From contig DCHD01000004.1 in assembly GCA_002315565.1 (NCBI GenBank), forward strand, positions 36,719-51,580: 14,862 nt of DNA, read 5' to 3'. The stretch comes from Solobacterium sp. UBA1761. GTDB lineage: Bacteria > Bacillota_I > Bacilli_A > Erysipelotrichales > Erysipelotrichaceae. Position numbers and translations under genes: made by a program. This document shows positions 6,550 to 12,405 of this stretch, in pieces. Each line of letters begins with the position of its first letter. The first letter of the stretch is position 1. The notes beneath the pieces are model-generated. The model searched no databases. It had not been told where the DNA came from and saw only the letters and a list, made by a program, of their open reading frames with translations.

Positions 6550-6677
6550 GAAATCTTCCTCCTTCATTTCATCAATCAGGATTTCTTTCCTGATTATCGC
6601 TCGATGTGAGTTCCCTGGTTATCACACAGTGACACAGTTCTCCGTGTGCCAGCAATCTCCCATGTCTACGCGAACGC
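6550..6677 (-). promoter_or_regulatory. 5' leader of the S10 operon with two hairpins
   Basis: About 128 nt separate the predicted transcription start (near 6677) and the rpsJ ATG. Two structures can be drawn. The upper one pairs 6615-6618 (CTGG) with 6649-6652 (CCAG) and 6623-6627 (CACAC) with 6644-6648 (GTGTG), leaving a 4-nt bulge on one side. The lower one is a perfect 8-bp stem, 6574-6581 with 6588-6595, with a 6-nt loop, ending about 15 nt before the Shine-Dalgarno. Neither is followed by a U-run. Ribosomal protein leaders of this kind often bind a product of their own operon; no named Rfam leader was recognised. Confidence 0.5.
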
Positions 6678-6683
6678 TATATT

Positions 6684-6713
6684 ATTGTATCTTTTTTATA
6701 CTTAGTTTTTCAA
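6684..6713 (-). promoter_or_regulatory. Sigma-A-type promoter of the S10 operon
   Basis: On the minus strand a -35 box TTGAAA (6708-6713, one mismatch to TTGACA) and a -10 box TACAAT (6684-6689, one mismatch to TATAAT) are separated by 18 nt. The 45 or so bases upstream (6714-6760) are very AT-rich with A and T runs, resembling an UP element, as expected for a strong ribosomal protein promoter. It lies between the mscS terminator and the S10 leader, so the operon has its own start. Nothing else was recognised in 6761-6796. Confidence 0.75.
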
Positions 6714-6796
6714 TACAAAAATGCAAAATAATGCGATTTTTATTGATTATTTTAAAAACATAGTGTTCAACCAATACCGGTGTGCCACAAAAGTTC

Positions 6797-6830
6797 AAAA
6801 AAAGAGCTGAATCTTATCTGATTCAGCAGC
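6797..6830 (-). terminator. Rho-independent terminator after the MscS-family gene
   Basis: A perfect 8-bp stem (6806-6813 with 6820-6827) and a 6-nt loop are followed on the transcribed strand by seven U residues (A7 at 6797-6803 on the plus strand). It lies about 40 nt after the channel gene stop and closes the accessory operon before the S10 promoter. A T-run on the other side makes the element symmetrical, but no plus-strand gene ends here. Confidence 0.9.
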
Positions 6831-6869
6831 TTTTTTCTTTAATTTTTAATGTTTTTTATGCTTTTTTGC

Positions 6870-7709
6870 CTATTTTTTTAAAGTTACATGGATATTTCCG
6901 CCCAGTTTGAGTCCTTTTTTAGCGAAATCAGTAAGAATTTCTTCTCTTAAGTCGATTTCAAGCTGCCAGTTCTTCAAAGGATAGGCATTTCCGTACAGTG
7001 AAACAACATAATACGTGTCTTTATATTCATTTACAGCCTTATATTCAATCTGCTCGTAGATATCTTCAGCATGTTCTTTGTTGAACTTTACAAGAATCTT
7101 ATCCAGTGACTTATGCACTTCTTTGACATCTGTCTCATAGGAAACCGGAATTTCAACAAGTATCCTTGAGAATTTGGTTGAGCAGTTAACAACGGAGTTT
7201 ATCTGTCCGTTTGGGATATAAACCTTTGAACCGTCCAGACAGGCAATACAGGTACTTCTTAATGTGAATGACCAGACATTTCCTTTATAGCCGTTGATTA
7301 TGACTCTGTCGCCTACCTGAAACTGTCCTTCAAAAGTCAACGTAATACCGACAACAATATCCTGAATCAAAGACTGGGCACCCAAAGAGATAACCAGTGA
7401 CCCGATTCCGGCTGTAAGCAGAAGGTTATTTACAGTACCGCCAAGTCCGAGTGAATTGAGAATAACAAACACAACAACCACATAGACTAAAAATCTGACT
7501 ACATCATTGATGATATTGATGACAGTGATGCGATGTTTACGCTTGTCCTTGTCCTCAATCTTTTCAGCTTCCTGAATCATCTTTTTGAAGCGCTCATGGG
7601 CAAACTTCAAAACAACATTGGAAAGCACCATGGCCACTAGAATTATCAGCACCGTGTAGCCAAGTTCTACTGCATTAATGTCTTTGAGCTGTTCTACGAT
7701 ATTTGTCAT
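6870..7709 (-). CDS. MscS-family small-conductance mechanosensitive channel
   Basis: The 279-residue protein is the length of E. coli MscS (286). Three membrane segments are visible at about 17-37, 66-87 and 92-126. The third is the Gly/Ala/Ser-rich pore helix (TAGIGSLVISLGAQSLIQD), followed by the beta-domain signature FEGQFQVGDRVIINGYKGNV and VYIPNGQINSVVN at 163-175. It then has the alpha/beta vestibule domain. Such channels open under membrane tension to release solutes on hypo-osmotic shock. A basic/acidic cytoplasmic linker (residues 40-60) joins TM1 and TM2. AAGGAG precedes the ATG. The gene follows the lipoprotein gene by 26 nt and is last in its operon. Specific conductance or ion preference cannot be read from the sequence. 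Confidence 0.93.
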   Translation of the reverse strand: MTNIVEQLKDINAVELGYTVLIILVAMVLSNVVLKFAHERFKKMIQEAEKIEDKDKRKHRITVINIINDVVRFLVYVVVVFVILNSLGLGGTVNNLLLTAGIGSLVISLGAQSLIQDIVVGITLTFEGQFQVGDRVIINGYKGNVWSFTLRSTCIACLDGSKVYIPNGQINSVVNCSTKFSRILVEIPVSYETDVKEVHKSLDKILVKFNKEHAEDIYEQIEYKAVNEYKDTYYVVSLYGNAYPLKNWQLEIDLREEILTDFAKKGLKLGGNIHVTLKK

Positions 7710-7735
7710 ACCACTTCTCCTTATAAAAATCTTCT

Positions 7736-9163
7736 CTAATCAGGCATTATTGGCCCCGTTAAAACAATCCCTCTTGTTTTATATGTTGGGAGTTCTTCAA
7801 ACAACCCAACGTATTCATATGTATAAGAACGCGAATTCGAATAGATTTTTTCATTGTCGTTAAATTCTGAGAAGCATGTTTCACCAATTAAATTTCCATC
7901 GTTATCATATCCATATATATACTTCCGTATATCATAGTATTGACGGTTGAATTCAGTATAATATGATGTTGACTGCATTCCCTCGACTTTTCCATCTTTG
8001 TTATACACATAGGTGGTGCCGGTTTTTGTTCCATTGTTTATTCCATCTTTATACAAATGTGTTTTACTAATTAACATTCCGTTAGCATCGTATTTATATT
8101 CTAAATCTGCATCTGCCAACGAATAAGAAACTATCTTCATCATTTCAGTATCAGTCTCTATACTAAGTTTAAAACGATCTGACTGCGCCGAAATAAGTTC
8201 ACTATCTTTATATTCGAATATAATGTCTTCTGACATGTTACTTCCGATTATATAGTCATCATATATAGATACTTCTTCAGGATATGGCGTTAGTTTCTTT
8301 ACTTCTGGATAAAAATCAAGCATCCATGGTCCGTATTTATTGTTTTCTATACTCCAGGTAAGTTTCGCGATATTTTGATTAATAACATCTAGTTCCATTT
8401 CTTTTATTTGGTTATCATCATTGTAAAAATATCGTAAAGTTGAATAAAGGACGTCATCTATATAAATATCAAACGATTTTACATAATCCCCGTTGTATTC
8501 CAACACCCATTCCTCATTGTATACATTATCATAACTAGGATATGTCAATTTCGCACTTTTCAACCTATCTCCATCGTAATTGTACGAAATATATTTTTCA
8601 AAATATGGAGTGGCTTTGTTTCCATAATAACGTTTTTCCGATGTCTCATTGCCATATTGATCATATGTATAAACATACGAAATATCTGCATTCATGAAGC
8701 CGCTTTCTAATACGCAGTCTTCTCTTATGACCCTTCCTTCTGAGTCAAATTCATATGAAAAATTGAAAGTTTCCTCGTAACTGTAATTTTCTCCATTGTT
8801 TACTTTTTTTCTGAATATCTCATATCCATTTTCATCATATTCTTTTATAGTTTCAGATGTATAACCACTCGATTTTTCTATTATTCTTGATACAAGATAT
8901 TCTCCTTTCCCCATTGATACTTTCAATTGGACATCAGCATCAGATTTTAATTCTTCCCCAGTTTCTATATTTGAAGAAATTACATTACCTTTTTCAATTG
9001 TTTTACTGAACTCTTTTTCTATTGTAATTCTTGATTCATCAATTCCCATTTCTGTAAGTACGAAAATAACTTCATCTATACTCTTATCAGAAATATCAGG
9101 CATTGTTTTTGAACATCCAGTTATAAATATAAGAAAAAATAGGAAAAAGATTGTTCGCTTCAT
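7736..9163 (-). CDS. Lipoprotein with one PASTA domain and YD-like repeats
   Basis: The 475-residue protein begins MKRTIFFLFFLIFITGCSK: a signal peptide with lipobox ITGC, so Cys17 should be lipidated and the protein tethered outside the membrane. Residues about 20-86 fit a PASTA domain (MPDISDKSIDEVIFVLTEMG, then VISSNIETGEELKSDADVQL and KVSMGKG), a module that binds peptidoglycan or muropeptides in Ser/Thr kinases and PBPs. Residues about 105-450 hold at least nine short beta-strand units resembling YD/RHS or YwqK repeats, such as YEFDSEGRVI, YTYDQYGNET, YKYDANGMLI and YVYNKDGKVE. An upstream in-frame ATG (9181) is rejected because it overlaps the GGGAG Shine-Dalgarno. The start is 1 nt after the transporter stop. 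The gene is clearly more AT-rich than its neighbours. The function is unknown; an envelope-sensing or binding role is inferred. Confidence 0.82.
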   Translation of the reverse strand: MKRTIFFLFFLIFITGCSKTMPDISDKSIDEVIFVLTEMGIDESRITIEKEFSKTIEKGNVISSNIETGEELKSDADVQLKVSMGKGEYLVSRIIEKSSGYTSETIKEYDENGYEIFRKKVNNGENYSYEETFNFSYEFDSEGRVIREDCVLESGFMNADISYVYTYDQYGNETSEKRYYGNKATPYFEKYISYNYDGDRLKSAKLTYPSYDNVYNEEWVLEYNGDYVKSFDIYIDDVLYSTLRYFYNDDNQIKEMELDVINQNIAKLTWSIENNKYGPWMLDFYPEVKKLTPYPEEVSIYDDYIIGSNMSEDIIFEYKDSELISAQSDRFKLSIETDTEMMKIVSYSLADADLEYKYDANGMLISKTHLYKDGINNGTKTGTTYVYNKDGKVEGMQSTSYYTEFNRQYYDIRKYIYGYDNDGNLIGETCFSEFNDNEKIYSNSRSYTYEYVGLFEELPTYKTRGIVLTGPIMPD

Positions 9164-9164
9164 A

Positions 9165-10328
9165 CTACTTCTCCCTGTCAAGAATAATATTGGCCGTAAT
9201 ATCTCCTGTTACGTTAAGCGTTGTATAAATCATATCAAGCAGTGTATAGATGCCTGAATAGAATCCGATAAATGATAATGGAATAGAGAATATCTGCAGA
9301 TAGCTTGCTCCAATTACCACTCCACCTCCAGGAATACCAGGAGCAGCCATATTGATAAGAAGTGAAGATACAATCATCAGAATATAATTAACAAATGTCA
9401 CTTCAATGCCGTACATCTTTGCAGTAAATAAACCAAGAAGCGCAAATGATACAGCTCCACCACACATGTGAATAGTACAGCCTAGAGGTACAACAATATC
9501 GGTTGTTGAATCCTTAATGCCGAATTCATCTTTGCAGGTCTTTACGGTATAAGGAAGAGTTGCTGCAGAGGATCTTGTGGTAATAGTCATCAGCCAGATA
9601 CGGTTGACCTTCTTGATGTATTCAAGCGGTTTAATCTTTGCGAAGTATGCACCAGGAATAATCATCACCAGTATCATAGCCACAACAGAACAGAACCAGG
9701 CAGTGGCGATATATCTTAAGCCGACACCCAGTAAGATAGAGCCGTTGTTTGCCGCTGTATTGGCAATAAGCGAGAATACAGCGATTGGAGTTACATAAGT
9801 GATATATTCAAGAATCTTATACAGGAATGTTTTTACTTTATTGATGCCATCAAACAGCTTATCGACATTAAAGAATGACATAAGCTTTCCAAAAACCCAG
9901 GCAACAACAATCACAAAGAAAACCTTAGGATTGACAAAGATGTCTTTTAAACTTTTTGGCAATATTGAATCGAGTACATTTACACTTGTAAAATCCAGTG
10001 CGCTTTTTTCCCATGCGGTTTCATCAAACACGAAGCCCTTAGACGGATCAATCAGCCATACCAGAAGTGATGTAATCAAAAAAGTTACGATGAACATTAC
10101 TGTAAACAGTGCAACTGATTTTAATACCATGCGGTCTTTCTTTTTGGAAGTCGCATAGATTGTTGAAGCGATGCTGGTAAAGATAACCGGTGTAATCGTA
10201 ACCTTCAGAAGTTTTACATACCAGTCACCGGCAAACTTGATATAAGGGACTGCATCTTTGAACATCAGACCGAATACAATACCCAGTCCAAGCGCAATCA
10301 TTGTGATAATGCTAATTTTTTTCTTCAT
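9165..10328 (-). CDS. DAACS-family (SDF) amino acid/dicarboxylate:cation symporter, divergent site
   Basis: The 387-residue protein has the DAACS fold: about eight membrane helices and two re-entrant hairpins. HP1 is TTRSSAATLP (250-259), HP2 is GIPGGGVV (331-338), and TM8 carries NVTGD (372-376) with Asp365. These match GltPh Asp405 and Asp394. Two expected features are changed. The TM7 motif NMDGT reads HMCGG (287-291), and Tyr368 takes the place of GltPh Arg397, which holds the acidic side chain of aspartate. Import of a substrate other than glutamate or aspartate, with altered cation coupling, is therefore likely but unproven. The gene overlaps the aminotransferase gene by 17 nt with only a weak AAGAAG Shine-Dalgarno, suggesting coupling, and ends 1 nt before the lipoprotein gene. 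Confidence 0.9.
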   Translation of the reverse strand: MKKKISIITMIALGLGIVFGLMFKDAVPYIKFAGDWYVKLLKVTITPVIFTSIASTIYATSKKKDRMVLKSVALFTVMFIVTFLITSLLVWLIDPSKGFVFDETAWEKSALDFTSVNVLDSILPKSLKDIFVNPKVFFVIVVAWVFGKLMSFFNVDKLFDGINKVKTFLYKILEYITYVTPIAVFSLIANTAANNGSILLGVGLRYIATAWFCSVVAMILVMIIPGAYFAKIKPLEYIKKVNRIWLMTITTRSSAATLPYTVKTCKDEFGIKDSTTDIVVPLGCTIHMCGGAVSFALLGLFTAKMYGIEVTFVNYILMIVSSLLINMAAPGIPGGGVVIGASYLQIFSIPLSFIGFYSGIYTLLDMIYTTLNVTGDITANIILDREK

Positions 10329-11463
10329 GGTACTTCTTGATTCTTTCTACTGCTTTAATGCAGTGTTCTCTTGGACCCAGTCCAGACAGCCTTACATAGC
10401 CGTCTCCGCTTGGGCCGAAGATAATTCCTGGCATAGTGACAATATCGAGTTCATGAAGGAAGAATGCAAAAGCATCCCATGAACTCATATCCGTCTTCAT
10501 CCAGATATATGGCGTATCAACTCCACCGATACACTCATAACCGATGGCAATTAGGTTTTCTTTTAAGTACCTGGCGTTTTCCTTATAGTAAACAACATTC
10601 TCTTTGATCAGTTTCTGTGCTTCATCACTGTATGAAGCAACAGCTCCAACCTGTGACACATAGCTTGCACCATTGAATCTTGAGATGCATCTTTCTTTCC
10701 AAAGATAAGTATCAATCTCTTTTGGAATTACGTAATATGAACATCTTGCACTGGACATTGAAACCGATTTTGAAAAACTTCTCAGTTCAACTGCAACCTT
10801 CTTTGCACCTTCAATCTCATAGATGGTCTTAGGTACATTGTCAGATTCAACAAAGTCTTTATAGACATTGTCATAGATGATGTTGGCATCATTCTTTATG
10901 GCATAGTCAATCCACTTCTTAAGTTCTTCCCTGTCAAGCGCATTGCCGATTGGATTGGATGGGGAACAGAGATAGATGATGTCATACTTCTCTTGAGGCA
11001 CCATCATCTTGAAGTTTTCATCGTTTTTGGCAAAATGAATCTCTTTACTGTAGGCGTGGCAGCCGTTTAAGTAGATAGGATACATCGGATCACCAACAAG
11101 AATCTTTGAGTCTTTGTCAAAAAGTTCAAGGATATTCACGCTGTCAGATTTTGTACCGTCACCGACATATACTTCTTCCCAGCCGATTCCAACTTCGCTG
11201 TATTCTTTTTCGGCTATCTTTTTTCTTAAAGCTTCAAGGCCATAATACAGTCCATATCCCTGGAATGTTGACATATCAGCAAGGTCATCAACCGCTTTGT
11301 GCATTGCTTCTATTACCGGTTTTACAATTGGTCTACTTACATCGCCAATACCCAAAGAAACCACATCTCTTTCAGGATGAGCTTTTTTGTGCTCTTTGAT
11401 CATAGCTGTTGCTTTAGAGAAAGAATTCTCTCTTTCTATTTCATACAAATGTCTGTTAATCAT
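10312..11463 (-). CDS. PLP-dependent aminotransferase of the LL-diaminopimelate aminotransferase (DapL) family
   Basis: The 383-residue fold-type I PLP enzyme resembles DapL (EC 2.6.1.83), which makes LL-diaminopimelate from tetrahydrodipicolinate and glutamate. DapL-like blocks include LGIGDVSRP (37-45), FQGYG (67-71), GDGTKSD (101-107), DPMYPIYL (125-132), NPIG (170-173), RSFSK (228-232) with the PLP lysine at 232, RFNGASY (262-268), YIWMKTDMSSWD (319-330) and GPSGDGYVRLSGLG (350-363) with Arg358 for the substrate carboxylate. It departs at the usual GYGxEQG, which reads GYGLYYG (Tyr73-Tyr74), and after the lysine, where SVSMSSAR replaces the usual TAGFTGVR. True DapL activity is therefore uncertain; another amino donor is possible. 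It starts inside the HAD gene (8-nt overlap, GGAG Shine-Dalgarno) and overlaps the transporter by 17 nt. Confidence 0.88.
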   Translation of the reverse strand: MINRHLYEIERENSFSKATAMIKEHKKAHPERDVVSLGIGDVSRPIVKPVIEAMHKAVDDLADMSTFQGYGLYYGLEALRKKIAEKEYSEVGIGWEEVYVGDGTKSDSVNILELFDKDSKILVGDPMYPIYLNGCHAYSKEIHFAKNDENFKMMVPQEKYDIIYLCSPSNPIGNALDREELKKWIDYAIKNDANIIYDNVYKDFVESDNVPKTIYEIEGAKKVAVELRSFSKSVSMSSARCSYYVIPKEIDTYLWKERCISRFNGASYVSQVGAVASYSDEAQKLIKENVVYYKENARYLKENLIAIGYECIGGVDTPYIWMKTDMSSWDAFAFFLHELDIVTMPGIIFGPSGDGYVRLSGLGPREHCIKAVERIKKYHEEKN

Positions 11464-12235
11464 CTATTACTCCGTAATGTTTAAGTGCATTATAGATGCC
11501 GTCATGACTTACATCATCAGTTACATAATCGGCATTTTCTTTTGTTTCATCAGATGCCTGGCCCATTGCTACTCCATATCCGCATTCTTTGAGCATCGGG
11601 ATATCATTTGAACCATCACCTATTGCCATAGTATAACACAACGGCATATCAAGGTCGCTTATCACCTCTTTAATACCTGTCAGTTTGTTGACATTCTTAT
11701 CGAGGATGTTGGCAGTAAGCTCATACCAGAAGAAGTGATAGATATCATCTTCTATTTCTCTTAAATACTTAAGGTTGTCTTCGCTTCCGAAATAGGCGGT
11801 AGCTGAAAGAATAGGATTATCTCTTAAAGGCAGTTCTTCCTTTAAAGGTGTATTTACTGTCTTCAGTACATTCCTTGTAAAATCAGTGTTCACATTGACA
11901 TAGGAACCTTCTTTGTCAAAGATGACAAGGCTGAATATTTTTCTGTTGAACAGATCTCTCAGTTTTCCATCAGCTTCTCCTGTAATCGGAAATGACTTTA
12001 TAACCTTATAGTCTGCATCACAGATCAAAGACCCGTTACCAAGTATAAATCCATCAAAAGGAATGCGGCTCAGATCAAAGAGTTTCATTTCATCCAACAG
12101 TCTTCCTGAACAAAGAAAAACTTTGACCCCTTTTTCATGAGCCTTATTGAGCGCCTTTACAGTGGATTCGTGGACACACTCTTTTGAATGGTCAAACAGT
12201 GTTCCGTCAAAGTCAATAAATACTGATTTAATCAC
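11456..12235 (-). CDS. Cof-type HAD-IIB family hydrolase (GTG start)
   Basis: The 259-residue protein has all four HAD motifs: DFDGTLF with nucleophile Asp8 and Asp10, Ser43 in LCSGR, Lys184 in NVNKLTGI, and GDGSNDIPML (206-215) with Asp207 and Asp211 for magnesium. The C2B cap lies between motifs II and III. Such enzymes dephosphorylate sugar phosphates, FMN, PLP or other small phosphates; the substrate is not predictable here. The start is GTG (12233-12235): an in-frame TAA lies two codons upstream, and the DxD motif needs this N-terminus. No Shine-Dalgarno is present. The GTG overlaps the TGA of a small upstream ORF (GTGA), and a possible -10 box lies 7 nt upstream, so coupled or leaderless initiation are both possible. 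It ends within the aminotransferase start. Confidence 0.92.
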   Translation of the reverse strand: MIKSVFIDFDGTLFDHSKECVHESTVKALNKAHEKGVKVFLCSGRLLDEMKLFDLSRIPFDGFILGNGSLICDADYKVIKSFPITGEADGKLRDLFNRKIFSLVIFDKEGSYVNVNTDFTRNVLKTVNTPLKEELPLRDNPILSATAYFGSEDNLKYLREIEDDIYHFFWYELTANILDKNVNKLTGIKEVISDLDMPLCYTMAIGDGSNDIPMLKECGYGVAMGQASDETKENADYVTDDVSHDGIYNALKHYGVIDD

Positions 12236-12342
12236 GTCTTATATTTTAAACCCAAAAGACTTAATTGACATCTCATGCTCTTTATAAGGGCTTTAATAAG
12301 CTTATTTACAGACAATTCAATCAACAGTTTCTTTACGCTCAT
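12232..12342 (-). CDS. Putative 36-residue small ORF upstream of the HAD gene
   Basis: An ATG at 12340-12342 opens a 36-codon frame beginning MSVKKLLIELSVNKLIKA and ending TGA at 12232-12234, which shares 4 nt (GTGA) with the HAD start. The predicted peptide is basic and could form an amphipathic helix at residues 3-22. In favour: it fills the terminator-to-HAD gap almost exactly and would explain how a GTG lacking a Shine-Dalgarno is translated. Against: only a weak GAAG precedes its ATG, no clear promoter was found, and it would be the only gene in the window ending in TGA. It could be real, a coupling leader, or chance. Confidence 0.3.
   Translation of the reverse strand: MSVKKLLIELSVNKLIKALIKSMRCQLSLLGLKYKT
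12243..12271 (-). promoter_or_regulatory. Possible promoter of the accessory operon
   Basis: On the minus strand TAAAAT (12243-12248, five of six to TATAAT) follows ATGTCA (12266-12271, four of six to TTGACA) after 17 nt. Its predicted start falls at about 12236, immediately before the HAD GTG, which would give a leaderless transcript. The -35 match is weak, so read-through past the rpoC terminator or an unrecognised promoter remains possible. Confidence 0.35.
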
Positions 12343-12369
12343 CACTTCGTTTAAGTCTCTTAATACAAA

Positions 12370-12397
12370 GAAAAAGCCATCGATTTCTCGATGGCTT
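12370..12397 (-). terminator. Rho-independent terminator of the rpoBC operon
   Basis: A perfect 10-bp stem, 12374-12383 with 12388-12397, has a GAAA tetraloop on the RNA and ends in a U-rich run (plus-strand A-run at 12371-12375). It starts 8 nt after the rpoC stop codon. The position and strength support it as the end of the rpoBC transcript and the upstream boundary of the accessory operon. Confidence 0.93.
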
Positions 12398-12405
12398 AGT
12401 TTAAA

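Noticed and set aside
6550..6567. Longer rpsJ start adding MKEEDF
   Set aside because: The upstream ATG coincides with the AAGGAGG that serves the ATG at 6547-6549; the family starts MAK at that position.
6622..6663. Thirteen-codon frame in the S10 leader (ATG at 6661-6663, starting MGDCWH) as a possible leader peptide
   Set aside because: No Shine-Dalgarno precedes the ATG, no run of regulatory codons or attenuator hairpin with a U-run follows, and a frame this short is expected by chance.
6797..6837. Bidirectional use of the terminator after the channel gene
   Set aside because: The flanking A and T runs are symmetrical, but no plus-strand gene ends at this site, so only minus-strand use is supported.
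7736..9163. Lipoprotein repeats as a DNA-level tandem repeat or RHS toxin
   Set aside because: The units are related only in protein pattern (Y-x-Y/F-D-x-x-G), not in nucleotide sequence, and no RHS core or C-terminal toxin domain follows.
9164..9181. Longer lipoprotein start adding MTGRSS
   Set aside because: It would place the ATG in the Shine-Dalgarno and give six extra residues before a textbook MKR signal peptide.
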